Assembly: GCA_009741485.1 (NCBI GenBank)
Contig: CM019236.1
Location: forward strand, 44,993,583-45,057,582
Length of the DNA stretch: 64,000 nucleotides
DNA from: Malurus cyaneus samueli
Lineage: Eukaryota; Chordata; Aves; Passeriformes; Maluridae
Direction of reading: 5' to 3'
Position 1 is the first letter of the stretch, and the number at the start of each line of letters is the position of its first letter. The notes under the pieces were generated by a model. It worked only from the letters and a program-made list of their open reading frames with translations. It made no database searches and was not told where the DNA came from. Shown in pieces: positions 12,600 to 26,300 of this stretch. The translations under genes were made by a program, and so were the position numbers.

Positions 12600-12855
12600 T
12601 TGGACCTGGGGAAATATGCTTAGGCACATTATTAATAATTACATCTAGAAGCACTCAAAAGCATGCTTCAAGGATAGAAAGCAATTGTTATGGATTTTTC
12701 AAGATTAAATCATATCAAAGAGACACAATTTTCTCCTTTGACAACATATCTGGCCTTACAGGTAGGAGGAAAGTTGCTAATGTAATAGTTTCTGATATCA
12801 ACAAAGCCTCTGAACCTGGTTGCCCTGGACTTCTTAGACACGAATTGCAGAGAAC
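12600..12855 (+). mobile_element. Ancient CR1-clade reverse-transcriptase relic
   Basis: The translation around 12698-12850 contains FFKIKSYQRDTIFSFD and later SDINKASEPGCPGLLRHEL. This follows the CR1-clade polymerase pattern in which a phenylalanine-aspartate block is followed by a DVI.LDF.KAFDTV.H..LL.KL motif. Here the catalytic-region LDFSKAF-type motif has decayed to SDINKAS, so no activity is possible. It is far more diverged than the other CR1s in the window and probably derives from an old amniote CR1 subfamily. Boundaries are approximate. Confidence 0.55.
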
Positions 12856-15800
12856 AAAAGCCCTCTAGATAGTGAGAGAAATCACTGTGACTCTTCGCAT
12901 GACGCAATTTGAATTGCCTTCTGGAACAGGACTGTCTATTTCTGCTGGCTGACAGCTTCTTCCTGTGAAGGTCTCTCAGGCTCTTGTTCTTCTAAACTGT
13001 GAATGAACAGCTACACCCCAAGTGAGGCAGAAAAATCTGTGCCCCTGCAAGAGACCCATCTTGCCCCTGATGACTATCAATAGCAGGTTGAGTTATCAGG
13101 CCAGGATGATCCATGCTCAGCCAAACCACAAAGAGCTCTACAGCAGCAATGGAGACAAATCTGACTTCTCCATCGCTGGCCACTGAATCAGAACAGGGCT
13201 TTGAAGGGAGAAAGACATTGTGATACAAGGTTAGGAGAATTTTCATGAGAATGTGGCTGAGCTAAGGATAACTGTCCTTCCCTGGTAAACTCAGCTCTGC
13301 ATTCTTGGGATCATTTTTTATTGCTGTCAAGTAGGAAAGCATTGTAGGAGTCACTTTACAGCTCAGATTGATAACTGACTGGCATCTGCAGTGAAGCTAA
13401 CTGGTCATTGCTGTATGATGTGCATGTCAAGATGACAGCAGCAGTAAGCTGGAGGATACCCAGAAATAGGCTCAGCAGCAGAAGCCTGTATTCTCCCAAA
13501 ATCCATCTCTTGTGCATTCTTACCTAGCTAGCCCATAACCGGGCTGTGCTCAGCCTTTCTGTGCAGCTCAGGAGCTGCAAAAGAGCTTTTCATTAGGATG
13601 AACCCTTCATACTCTGAAGAGGTTTCAAAAGAAGTCAGTGAGCAACACAGCTACCCCAAGCACCAAAGAACAGAGTACTCTGCAGCCTCCCTGTGAAAAG
13701 CATTGCCATTAAATGGCAGATAAAGTCCCACTGGAAATAAGATTCTTCTGTGTCTACAGGATGGGAAATGAATTGCATTTAACTTTAACCTGCTGAGTGG
13801 TTTATGTTGCATTTGTGATGGAATTATTTCTTCCTACTTCTCCTATGTATTTCAAGCATTAGTGGAGCAGTGCCTCCATGGCTGAAGGCACTGATGCCTG
13901 GTTTGGATTTACTGGTCTTTCATCTATTGTTAGAAGTGTAGGGAAGTTTAGTAGGCTGCAAAGACTCTATTCCCCAGGATTTTCTTACTTTTCAGAGATT
14001 GCAGTGGGTGAAGGTTAGGGTATCAAGTAAGTTTTTATTTTTGCTCTAGCAAATTTGAGATGTATTAGTTGTCTGTGCTACAAAGCTCAAGAGACAAAGA
14101 CTCTATAGTTGTTGGCTTTGAGGATGAAGTGTTACTGCTTTGTTATTTTGTGGGGGATTTTTTTTTGCTTCAGTTGAATCTATCATGAAAAAAGGCCAAA
14201 GTCAGTCTGTCTACAGCTGTCATAATACATCAGACACTGTTATATCATTAAGGCAGTATGAATCCTGGTGTTTCCTCTTCTGCTAAACTAATGCCTGGCA
14301 TCAGTAAATCCTATCCCGTGTCACCTGTTTGAGGTGTAGGTACCTCAGGGAAGGGGTTTTTTCTGACTGTGTAGCTCCTTGGAGTCTTGCCAGAGACACT
14401 TTCCCTCTCCATGCTATCATAATACCAACAGAAAAATACTGAAATTTATTGGTTTCTGATATGAAAATTCAGATTTTATGGCTTAAGTCTGTCTGCAGGT
14501 GGTATCTCATACACACCAGAAAGTTTTAGAAAGAACCCTAAGTTTCTTCCACTTTATTGATAATAACAGATTATTTTTCATTGTGTTAGTTTTCTTGGCA
14601 GAGAAAACTGCTGCTTTTAATCTGGGGGGCGGAGAAGAGGACACCATACCCTGCTGATGAAACTGAAGCTGTGGTCTGGTCCTTTGGCAATGAAATGGGA
14701 CAGGCTGAGGCAGTGTGGCTAGAACTGTGAGGCATAGACTATCATTTCTTCAAACTTTCTCTTTGTTTCCAGTCACTATGATGTAATCATTATCCATTGA
14801 CATTAACCTCTGTGCCAGAAACCAGAAAAATTAGAAATGTGCTTGGGAATTCAATGTACACTAGATAGTAGTGCCTTTACAGTAACCACAAAACTTTTTA
14901 TTATACCTGATGATTTCGATGGAGAATGAAGGAGACCAAATGATGCAGCACTAAGTTATAGTAATGTCTTTCATCACCTAAGTGGATTTAGTCACTAGGA
15001 AGAGAAAAACAACTTTTAGCTTACCTCCTAACCTAATATTAATTAAATCATGCCTGAGGGTGTGAAACCGTCAAGCAAATCTGATCCAGAATAAAGTATG
15101 AATTGAGTCTTAAAGGCTATTACTCAGGTATAGCCAAGAGTTGCAATTTCCTTAGCATTGTCTTGGCAATCTTAAGGAGATTTTGTGCAGTGAATTGTCA
15201 AGTGCATCGTCTGAGCTCTTTTGGTAATACATTATGCAAATTCTATATAACCGGCTGGCACAATTCTCCCTGGGATTATTAATTCTCCAATACAGGTGAG
15301 TGAGTCTTGCAAGAATGGTGTTGGAGCAGAGATCTGCTCCTGAAGAGATGTGAAGCAATGCAGAATGACTGGCACTTCACATTTCATCAGATTTCCTGTC
15401 TTAAAACACCAGTTTCTGGAGCTATGAGATTATTTCTTTTTTTTTTTTTTCATTTAAATATCAGGTTTTTAGAGGTCTCCAGCACACAGAAAGCTTGAGA
15501 ACTCAATATTTTCAACTTTCAAGTCTCCAACCAGAAAAAAAATCAGAATCAAAAAGGGAAATGAAACATAATTTCAAAATGTTTTATTTTAAGCCAACTT
15601 TATGGATAAAAACTATTTTAGATGCCAAAATTAAGTAAATATAAATTGTAGAACACAGAGCATTAAGTCTTTCTTCCTGTAACTGTAGGAACACAGTTAG
15701 TTAACACTCTTTGTTTTTGGAAGTTGATTTTTCATCTCATGATGTTGCTTCAGGGACTAGAGCCCAAAGAGAAACTCAAACCTTAGGACCAAAGCACAAA

Positions 15801-18800
15801 AACTGTGAATCATTTGGACTCGCAAAGCTTGTGTAGAACATGAAAACAGAGAAGTAACAATTTTTATTTTAACAAATTAAAGGATATTCCGTACCAAACA
15901 AGGTAGGAAATGCTGCCTAGACAGTACCCAGCAGCAATTCACAGTGTCTTGAGGACTGTAAAACAGGAGGCTGAAATGGAGTGCTGTCTTGATCACCTCC
16001 TGCTAACATGAGCAGCTCTTAAACCTACTTCCATCATCCTCCTGTGCTTTGTGGTCCATTTTGGCTGGTTTTGTTTCTCTCTTCAGCCCCCCGGGAGAAA
16101 GCTATCTTCACCAAAGCACTAGTCTATCTTCTATATTTACAGGTTGAGCCTTTTCCTTTCTTCAGTCACCTCTGTCGTGCTGGCCTAACTTTGAATTTCC
16201 ATGGAATTTTCTATATAGGATTTGAATTCACTGTGAAAGTTTCAGTTTGTGCAAAAAATTCCTTCAGCTCAGTCTTTCAGGTGTGCCTCCGGGCAACAAA
16301 ACATAAGATGCTTGTTCTTGCTCCTTTTTGTCAGAGTCTCTTTTGCCAAATATGCAAGGCAATGATTATTCCAGCACTTGCAATTCCTTTCAGCAGCTGA
16401 TCTGTTACCAGAACTTGCTCAGTATTGGAGCCTGCTTGTCTACTTCTGTGACCAAGACATTTTCTCCAGTGCAGGTGTAGTTATGAAGACCCTGCAGGGC
16501 TGATTATGCCATCCTGGTCTGACAGATGGGCAGATGGCAATCCTTGCAGAGGAAGACAAATGGTTACATTTCGCACAGATGCTCGGGGATATAGCATAAC
16601 TCCTGTATTTCTCCCAGATAATGCTTCAAGGTACCTGTCCCTTCCTCCAGGTCCATGCTGGGCCAGTTGGAGTAAACATTGATGCACTGGGTTTTGCAGA
16701 CCAGAAACCCACGGTGGACACTGTTGCAGATCATGATAAGAGAAATAGTTGTCTTGTGATTGTTCAATTGACCTGGAGTATAGCACACAATTTGCTATTT
16801 TGGGATTTTATTCCACTTTAGCCAAGCTTGTGCCACAGTGTACCCACATTTATGCACACAAAAGAGTGGTAGAAAAGGAGTGAGAGTCCTTGCAGATGAT
16901 TAGCAGGTTCTTGGACTGTTTTGCTGGGAAAAAAAAAAAAGTACAGGTAGGAAGAACAGTCAGTTCTGAAATGAAAATCTGAATTATATGAAGCACAAAC
17001 ATTTTGAAACCCTCCCTCACTCATGCATCTATAACTCAATAAACAAATCAGCTCTGTTGGTGGTGTGCAATTTAGTTGTTATTCATGCACCAGGTGCAGG
17101 AAGAATGCATTAAAATGCATGCTGACTGGTAGGAACATCATCATGGAAGCTGTACAAAATTGGAATGTATTTGCACAACGCACTAATTTAATCTTTAAGT
17201 GTGCTCCACAACATTTCTCTTACTGATTAGCGCTTGATGCAAAATCCTTTGGAGGAAATGCAAAGAACTGTCCTGATGCTGGAGAGTTATTGGATTGGCA
17301 TCTCTATGTGTAACATCGGTTGATAATTTCACTCGATAGACTTAGGAAGTTTCATTAATCTCTGTCAGAAAAAGAAACTAAAAGAGCTTTTGGTAATGAG
17401 GTCCACCATAGAGGAGATAGCAGTTTATGAAGAGACAACAGATAAAACAGCTGTGGGAATTATTAGACCATTTTAAATATTCTTCCAGGCAGACACACTA
17501 TTGCGTGTGACTTTCACATAGACTAAGTAGACAGAGAATTTCCATTCACTTTCCCAAGAAATAGTTATGTTACTATGGTTTTGGCTTCAGCTGCAGAGGT
17601 GCCAGATCTTTGTCAGATTAATTTATTTTCACCTGTGATTGGATCCTGACAGTACGGTAATGCCATTCTTCAAAACTGAAAGCAGTGTTCTCCACCCCTC
17701 CTCTAATCACAACCATAAAGCATTGCTGCCTCCACAAAAGGGCTTCCAGACTCCTTTTTTATTTTTATTTTAAATTATTTTTCCTGCACATGAAGAAGAA
17801 AGCTGCTTTTTATGACTCCTGCTTCTCACCCAAACCTTGTAACACCTGAAACAAGCAGGGAGTGGTCATTTCCATTCCAGAATCCCTTCTTCACTCTGTG
17901 ACTGATGTTGCACTCATCTCAGAGGATTTGAAAGAGGGATATGCAGCTTTCACTTATACTGGATAAATTATAGTTTTGAGAAGTTTTATTACTGAAATGA
18001 ACCAATCAAACATCATCTGGCATTTTAAAAAATAACTGAGACATTTTTTTCTTTAAAGAAACATTTTACTACGTTTTCAGTTTAAGGCAGAAGTTCTTTG
18101 AGCAGAAAGGTGCAAAGTGGTGATTTCTTATGGTACAATGGATTAAACAATATTATTCTGTCATCCCAACCCTTTTTGACATGGACTCTAGTGTTTCCCT
18201 GAAGATGCATGGCAACATAATTACATATCCTACAGCATCATGTCCTATGTCTCTGAGGAGAACTAGTAATGATAGTTCATTTTAGGATTTGGAGTGGAAA
18301 ACACAGATAAAGGAATGACAGAGCTGTTTGACACTAGAAGTGTCTTTTTTTTTATAATACCTGTATGAAAGATCCTCAGATTCTGTAAAATAGTTCTTAA
18401 AATTGTATTATTTAGAGATAATACTATTAAGAAAGAAAGCAAAGTGTCGACAGACTTCAGGTGGTGGTTATCACAAACTGGGCAGTGCAGAATGTGTGTG
18501 GCACGCTGTGCAGATCCACCTATGGAAAGTTTATTTATTTTTTGTTCCTCTTACAGTAATTTCTTGCAAGAAAAATAATCCTATTCAGCATTTTCATTGT
18601 TCAAGAAAAGGGGGCTCCTACACGAACCTGTCGCTTCACTGTTAAAGCCAAGGGTGTGCAAGAGGTGTAATCTGCAGTATAAAGTGGGACCTGCCTGGAG
18701 GTTTCTCTGCTGCAGTCAGCCAGGTAAGTTTATCCCATAGTGAACACACACACACACAGCTCCAGGCTCTGCATATCACACAGCAGAGTAGAGCTCAGCA

Positions 18801-19531
18801 CAGCCCTGCCTTTTGTCCACTCACACTGCCCATTTTTTGGGTCACTAGCCCTTCTGTGCACAAGGGGCTTCCAATTAGGATCACTACATGGAGCCTGCTG
18901 ATTCAGCCACAAAGGGTGCTCCTTTGTTTGTACTTTGAAAAACTCAGGTCTATGCTGCTCAGTTTATTTGCATTTATCTTTGTAAAGTAGAAAAGCAGGG
19001 CTCCATGCACAGCAGGTTAGGATGGGATGGATATTTCTGAACAGGAGACAAAAATCTCATGTTTTGGGTGAAATGCTGCCTTTAAACGCATCATTATAAG
19101 GAAGTGCTGAAGGTGCATATGTCCTCTAAGTGAGGACCCAGTCTGTACCTGTGCAGATCCTGATTCCAGAATCCTCTACACCTAGAACAGGGACCTGTGT
19201 CTTCTCAAAGGATATACAAGGTCCCACTAATTTTGGTATTGGAGGTGCCAAGTACTACATTTGACTGCTAATGGGATCAGAGTGTTCCCATTGAGTGGGA
19301 TCTCATAGCCTTTTATCCTTTGAATTTAACAGGTTATCAATGGGAGTTTTGTTTCAAGCCACACTTTGGAACAACTCTATTCTCATCACAGAGTGCTCAT
19401 ATGAACCTGATGAACACTCTGAAAGAAAGCTTAATTCAAGCTCCTGGATTCAACTCCTTCCTCAGTCTTTCTGCAGATTTAGATGATGCTATTGGACAGA
19501 TACACTTTAGGAACAGGGATTATCCCTAAAC
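12856..19531. other. Long unannotated stretch
   Basis: No exon or identifiable mobile element recognised over about 6.7 kb. It contains only short homopolymers (T run near 15438, A run near 16928) and a short CA run (about 18743-18758). The part around 17.07-17.43 kb has the look of constrained non-coding DNA. Open frames of 60-120 codons occur in all frames without splice-site or codon support. Confidence 0.5.
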
Positions 19532-19567
19532 TTTAATTAATTTAATTAATTAATTAATTAAATTAAT
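19532..19567. repeat. TTAA-rich microsatellite
   Basis: Near-perfect TTAAT/TTAA units immediately left of the target duplication of the adjoining LTR. Confidence 0.85.
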
Positions 19568-19572
19568 GTGAG

Positions 19573-20408
19573 TGTCCTCGTTTGAAAGACAGGTATTTGC
19601 TAATGAAGGCAGGGACCCCCCTTGGAGTGGTGGCTATGACCCCCTTCCCTCCGAATTATTACAGCTTTGAAAAAATCACGGGTTTTCAGGCAGGAATATG
19701 GGTAAAAGGATAAACAGTTTTTATAAATATATATATATATAACAAGATGGAAAGAAAAAAAAAAAAAAAAAGGTAGCAATAACAATGCAACAACACAGCG
19801 CAGTCCAAACCTAGTGTCAGCCTTAGGAAACAGTCTCCTTCTTGGCAAGATTACAGTTTGGTTGGCAGCGGCGCCGCTGGCCCCCGCTGAGCAGGGAGGG
19901 CACGATGGCTCCTCAAGATGCAGGGGCGTGGTGGTGCACCCGGCTGGCTAAGATCTCCCGGCTGGGATAATCATACAAGATGCAGAGCTGGATGAAGAAA
20001 AGTTTTTCTGCAAACTCACAGCGGAAAAATGCCGGTGCTCTTCTGACAGCAAGAAACCCAGGAAGCAAAAGAGACGAGCAGGAATCCCACGAGCGAGAGG
20101 GATGGAGCAGAGTTCACCCTCCTGAAGCTGGAGTCCTAGCAAAAACCCCGCCGAGCGAAAAGCACTGGGACGCCAGCAGGAAAAACCCCTCTCTCTCCCA
20201 AAACCGCGAAAGAGAAAAACCCACGCCCAATCCCCACCCACCACACAAAAGCTGTCTCGGACCATTAGGGTGTGGCCATAGGTATCATTGTCCTTTTCAA
20301 TCACCCGCCTTAACAAACATTCTCGGCCATTAAGGTATCCCAGCAACAAATGGGGGAAGGAAAAAAATTCCAAAGTGAACAAAAAGAGAGGAATTTAAAC
20401 CCACAACA
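19573..20408 (-). mobile_element. Solo LTR, ERVL-like (family A, copy 2)
   Basis: An 836-bp element with TGTCCTCG at its left edge and CCACAACA at its right edge on the plus strand. Read on the minus strand it begins TGTTGTGGG and ends GAGGACA. GTGAG is duplicated exactly at 19568-19572 and 20409-20413. Its two ends align with copies at 318-911 and 38184-39196, but the middle is largely different: GC-rich near 19870-20230, with a TA repeat (about 19726-19740) and an A run (19754-19771). No internal retroviral genes are present. The open frames here are chance. Confidence 0.9.
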
Positions 20409-20413
20409 GTGAG
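20409..20413. repeat. Target-site duplication, right copy
   Basis: GTGAG, matching 19568-19572 exactly and bracketing the LTR. Confidence 0.85.
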
Positions 20414-22727
20414 TCTTTGCAGTTTTATCTACAGCACCTTGCCTGTGTCACTGAGACTCAGGATATAAAGTAGCTAGATGGGCCAGCTTAGTGTAGTTCT
20501 GCATATTTTTGTTTTTCCTTGCCATGCATTGTTTTGCTGGCAAATATTTAGCAGAATTCAGTAGAGAGCAGATGTCTTTATACTGATTGTTTAAAGAACA
20601 TCAGCGACAGTGTGAAAGGTACAATACAGCTAGAACACGTGCGGGACTGACTTTGCTTTTCTTCTGAAGAGCAACTGTGTGCCTTGAAAAGATAACATCA
20701 GTAACCTAGCTCATAATTTCATGTATTTAGTTTCACGCATAAGTTTGGTTCTTTGAATATGTGTGTAAATCTCAGATTTAAACATTTTTAATTTCTATCA
20801 TAATATTCCATCATGCAAAAATCTTTGCCCTTCCTCCCTCAAAATGTAAGATTTTGTCATCCCTCCACTTTCTGGGGTGTGAGAACAAAGAAAGCAATGA
20901 GAGCTCATCAGAACAATGGGAATGAAAAGGGAACAGTTTAGAACATAAATAGAAAAGTAGCATTAGCTGTAACTTTTGGTAGTACTGTAAAATGAAACCA
21001 CAGTGTCCTTCAAAAAAGCTTGTTTTCCTAATTTCAGTTTGGAAAAAGCTTGTTGTTATAGGCTTTTAGAAAAATAAAGCAGTTACAAGCAATTTAAAAA
21101 GAATGCAGTATTTTTATATTGTATGTTTCTTCCATATCAGAATTGTAGGGTTTTACAAGCTGGTTGAAGAGAACAATTTACACAATGCTATTCTTCAAAT
21201 AAAACGAACAGGAATACTTGTGATGGGTAGAGGTTTGGGCAAGCTTTTAGTATGAATAGAGGTAGGCAAAAGAAACTTATGGGTAATTGGTTAGGTTCCT
21301 GTAGCATTTCAAGTGTTTCTGTCTTTCTTTGTAGCTCTCTGCCTCAGTTTAAAGCGGACTCTTTAGCAGTTTTTTCAAATTTATATGTGTTCCAGGAGCT
21401 CTAAAGATTTTACCCACATCAGATAAAAATTTCACCTTCTAAGGAGACTAACAAAAATGGCTGTAGAGCAGGAGTGGGTTTCAGCAGTTAAACTAGAGGG
21501 CTGAGAAACAATTACAGGCTTGGTTTAACTTGATTAGCATGGTTATCAGGGGAAAGTTGTAACAGATGAGGTATTTGGATAATTGACCAGGCTGCAGAGG
21601 GAAGCAAATTAGTCATACAAAGAACTGGTTAAATCAGATAGAACAAATGAGCTACATTAGTGGAGATACCTACACAGGATCCAAATTAGATCTCATTATT
21701 TTAGGAATTTTTCTGGCCCTTCTGCTAAATGTTGTTTTAAGATTATATGAAATGGAGCATGTGAACAGTGGGAACCAAAACTTTGTCACTACTTTGAAAG
21801 TACTAAAAAGCAGTACTAAAAGTGATATCAGCAAGAGACGAGTAGGGTGTGAGAGGTGGGGAATCATACAGAACAGGAAATTGAGACAGGTAAGAGAGAG
21901 ACCCGCATTCAATTTAAAGAAATGGTAAAGACCGTGAACTTGTTTTTCTGAATAACCATGTGTGTGAGCTACCAAATGCAAACCAATCCCATTTGACAGT
22001 AATTATTAAATAACTCTTAGCAAATATGAAAGTGACTTCACTCTGCAGGCAACACCTGCATGAAACTCTTTATATCCTGGGGGATTTTCCCCCTGGTAAA
22101 CAGTAAATCATTTAGAGGCAATGGTATTTACAAGAATTTCGATCTACTTTTATAAAGGGTTTAGGCATCTTTGGGGATTTTGTTTTTGTTTTTTTGGCTT
22201 TTTTTTTTTTTTTTTAAATAAATCTTTTATATTCACTGAAGGAAGGATTTGGAGTGCTGAAATGAGTATTGTAGAGGTCAAAGGCATAATTGTTTCACAC
22301 AGATATAACAAGAACAGGTTGAATATTTGGAGAAAGACTGCCATGGGCCACATTCTGTAATGTTTAGCGCTGTAGAAGCAGCTAATGAATATTTGGAACA
22401 ATGTTTTGTTCCTAAATACTATTATCTGATAAATATCTTGCAGAGGTGAAGTGTGAAATGTGGTGCTTTGTACAGTAAATACTCTAAAGGATGGCGTGTG
22501 TACACTCCTATTAACACACTGTAGGGCCTACAAATTACTTAAATGGGGCCAGTAACATTGCCACCTAAGGCTTCTATATGGTAATATAAAATTAACTTAA
22601 GCTCTTAATTAGAACTGGCATAAAAATCCCACTATATGCAACATCTACCTCTATCTAATTGATGTTTTTGCATTTCTAGTGCTGAAATCAGGAAAAAAAC
22701 AGTTTGCACATTGTGAAAATCACAAAC
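20414..22727. other. Unannotated AT-rich stretch
   Basis: No exon or transposon recognised. A 93-codon frame at 21647-21928 starts with a hydrophobic stretch, but nothing else supports it as a gene. A T run lies at 22199-22215. Confidence 0.5.
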
Positions 22728-23330
22728 TCACAGTCATGTAACATCCACAAGAGCTGATGTTGGCAGGAACAGCAGGGAACTGTCCAGTTCACTCCCACAT
22801 GTTTGTTCTGCCCAGTTTGTTTGTGACAGGCTGAAAGGCTGGAGAATCCATGTTCTCTCTGGGCAGCCTGTTTGAGTGCTCAACTCCAACCAGTGCAAAA
22901 ATGTGTGCTCTTTTTCATGTGTGTGCCCTTTAGCTCTTATGCAGTCATTGGGCTGGATTCACTAAGAAGCATCAGCCTCTCTCTCCTTCATTCCCTCTGT
23001 TCAGATATTTAAATATATTGGTAATGTCCCCCGGAACCTTCAACCCCCTGGGCTGAACAGCCATAGTGCTGTCATCCTCCTCTTGTACAAAAGCTGCTCT
23101 GGTCTTTCAGCTTCCTTTCTGCTCCTTCATGGCTCGTGCTCAGTTTGCTGTCCACCAGGACTGCTGGGTCCTGCTGTCCAGTGCTGCTGCCAAATTGGTT
23201 TTCCCCCACAATGTGTGAATTTCTCCCTCTCCATGGACAGGACTTTGCATTTTCCCTACTGGCCTACATCAGTTTGTAGTTGGCCCGTTTTCTTGGGCCA
23301 ATGAATTGTTAGATAACCATCTGATTTATC
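22728..23330 (-). mobile_element. Diverged CR1 LINE, 3' region with internal deletion
   Basis: On the minus strand this follows the CR1 3' end inward. A degraded terminal part (about 22728-22850) precedes a CTCTCTGGGCAGCCTGTTTG block (22855-22874). TTCAGATATTTAAATATATTG (about 23001-23021) and GGGCTGAACAGCCATAG (about 23050-23066) follow, then a TCCACCAGGACTGCTGGGTCC segment (about 23153-23173). These are hallmark antisense CR1 blocks in the usual order. A piece between about 23100 and 23150 is missing relative to typical copies. Reading frames are destroyed. Confidence 0.8.
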
Positions 23331-26300
23331 AGTCATCCCTGGCAGCTTATAATAATGGCATTTCTTACAGATTCAATACTAGCCACTGCATGCATAATGA
23401 GTTTCTGTTAATTTGTCTTGCTTGCTCTTTTGGGGCAAGGGGAGGGTAATTTTCTGTTTAATACTTATTCAAGTTACCTTTTATTGGAAAAACACATCCT
23501 TTTTATAACTTAGCTAAACGTTCCTGTTTAGCTGTAAATAAAATATAATTTTATTCAAAAAACACAACCGAATTAAAAGTACTAGGATCAAGAGTCAGTC
23601 CTAAATTATATTTCTCCTCTAAAACTTTTTTCTGGCCTTTATTTTCTTAAGTTTTCTTTTAGCACTTTTAACTAATTGCAAGGTATTTTGCTTTTGCATG
23701 AGCATGTCTTTTTCCTGTTTACTTACCTTCTTTAACAAAAAAAAAAAAATTTCATTTACAGAGCCTGAAACTAAGAGAAATTGTCTCCCATTGACATGTC
23801 CTATGACTTAGTGATATCAACAGAATTTTTTCTCCTGTACTGGAGCTTTGCCTAATGCAGGAGAGAGCAAGTCCAGCAGTGTGAGGGACCATTCATTCCC
23901 TCAACCTTATTCCATGTATCAGCTAAGACAGTGTAAGAAACCACACTTAAAGGTTTGTTGACAGCCAGAGAGTGCTGCACAGGAAGCATTCTGATTGTGA
24001 AGGTTAATGACTACGTAGTTATCTCAAGAACTTGTCTCAGGCAGTTATTTCTATTCCAAGTGACCATCACTTGGCTAGATGTCTATGGAGCCATAAGGAG
24101 ATCCCAAAATCCATCTGAAATCATCCAAGGATGCCCTTTGTTAATTCCATTACACTGATAATCAGAGACTGTTTTTATTCCACTGTGTCATGCAGATTAC
24201 TGAGATACCTCAAGATATTTTCATGACCCTACTTCTTCATTTGAGTGCTTATCTTGTAAAGAATATTAGCTGTATCTATATTCATGTGTCTGGATTTGTA
24301 GGGGGGCATTCCTGGAACAGTTTGCAGGGACAATCCATATTCCTGTTTAGCTGAGCACCGCCCCAAACAGGATCGTTCAGTGAACATTTGCCACAGGCAC
24401 TTGGCATCAACTGTGGAAACGAAGACACTTTGCAAAGTATCAGCTCATGCCATGCTGCTAGAGATGCCTGGGATATTCCTTGTCTAACTTACTAGGATGT
24501 GTGCAGTTTTTGGACCTGATCTGAATGCTGAGCAGTCTCACTATATCCATTACACCTACCTGTATACCTAACGGTGAAGCCTCCAGCAGATATTTTCCAG
24601 CTTGGAGCTACAGCATGGGTGACTGAAGTAATGCCATTTATTATTCTCTAATGAGCATAAAGCTCATTATCTTTTAGCCTCTAACACGTTTTCAGGAAGC
24701 TTTTAATTTAACCAATATGCCAGTGTTCTGAGGGCTCTTCTTTTCCTGACATTGGGACGCAAAGGAAAGACAGGGTCTACTGTGTTTAACTCTGCTTTTA
24801 ATCACAGGCCAGCAAGCTGTAAGAATCCTTCAAATATTTATCACTGCTAATTCACTGATGATTCTCCAGCTTCTTTTTCTGTCACATAGTGCCTCCAATT
24901 TTTGTCCCACTAAAAGCTTTGACATTTGAAAAACAAACAGCAGGAGGATCCCTTTTGTGGAGTCAGATGTAAAGGTAGTGTCTCTCTCTTGTTCTCTGAC
25001 TTTAGTTTGATCCTGGAAAATTTCTTCTCTCTGAATGCCTGTACAGCTGCTGTTGCTAAGATCTTGTGCTGGATATCTCTGCCCCACTCTGCTTTTCTTG
25101 CCTGAAATAGGAGAGGATAGGGTCTGCTTCCTGAAGTGGATATGAGCAGACTAGAGGAATGGAAGAAATTTAGTCACCTCCTAGAGGCTGTAGACCTCCC
25201 TGAAAGAAATGCAATTGCACACCCTTCACAGCCTGCTGATAAAAGTGATGCCTGTCTACCTAAACTCACTGCAGCAGGTTTGCCTTGACCTCCAAGATAC
25301 TCTCATTGCTGCTCCACAGCCTGCACCGACAGAATTCCTTGGTACCTGAGTGCCTCTCTCTGTTTCATTTCCTATGTGCAACTTCTGACAACTCTCTACT
25401 TCCTAACATTCTTTTCACCCTCCATCCTACCTGACTGATTCTGCCCACACAACAGCCTACTACAAGGCACATGTCCTGATCTGGCACTTCATATTTCAGC
25501 ATTGACTTTTGGCATGTGCTATTTCCTTGGCACGTTTCACATGTCTTGTGAGCCATTTCAAAGCTCATATGCCTCGAGCTTTGGTGGACATAAGCACCAC
25601 ATTAAATTGTTATCTCTGCCTTTAATTATGTTCTGTGCCACCTCACATGCTTTCCTGATTGATGCTATAATTTGAAAGAATGAGGAAGGAATTTCAGTCT
25701 CCCCTGCAGATTTCCCCTTACATTTACATTATCGTTTATGATGCACAAATTGCCAAAATGGACAGTTTAAAACAATGAAAGAAACAACAGACAAGTGTCA
25801 TAAAACATGTAGAAAAGGGGCAGATTAGGATACTGGTCACCAGCAAATATTTTTAAGTGGCTAAGAGTTACTTTATTTTAGTTCAATTGTTCAGCTGCTC
25901 TTGCAAAGACTGAGGAGTTTTATGCAATGTTCTTCCTTTTGCCAGCAGCTCAGACTCACAGCACCATTATCTGACAATGTTTGCATTTGGGATTTTATAC
26001 TTTTCAGCTTGGGAATATACTTTAGGAATACCTGCCACATCATTCTATTCTTGCCTTGTGGAAGTCTCTCCCAGACTTGGGAAAGGAACTTAAGATTTCT
26101 GTTGTGTGGGTCACTCTTGGGTCACTCTTCTGTGACAAGCTGGTGGGTGTGAGTTGAATTCAAATAAGGCAATGGTTTATGGAATGACCCAAAACAGAGT
26201 ACAACACCATCCCATGCCACACAAAGACAGCTGCTTCTTGTCAAGAGAGGAGAATCAGTATGGGACAGAAATGAAACACCAGTCTGTAGGTTACAGTGAC

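Noticed and set aside
16044..16400. 118-codon hydrophobic-looking plus-strand frame
   Set aside because: Phenylalanine and leucine richness follows from T-rich DNA. There is no family resemblance.
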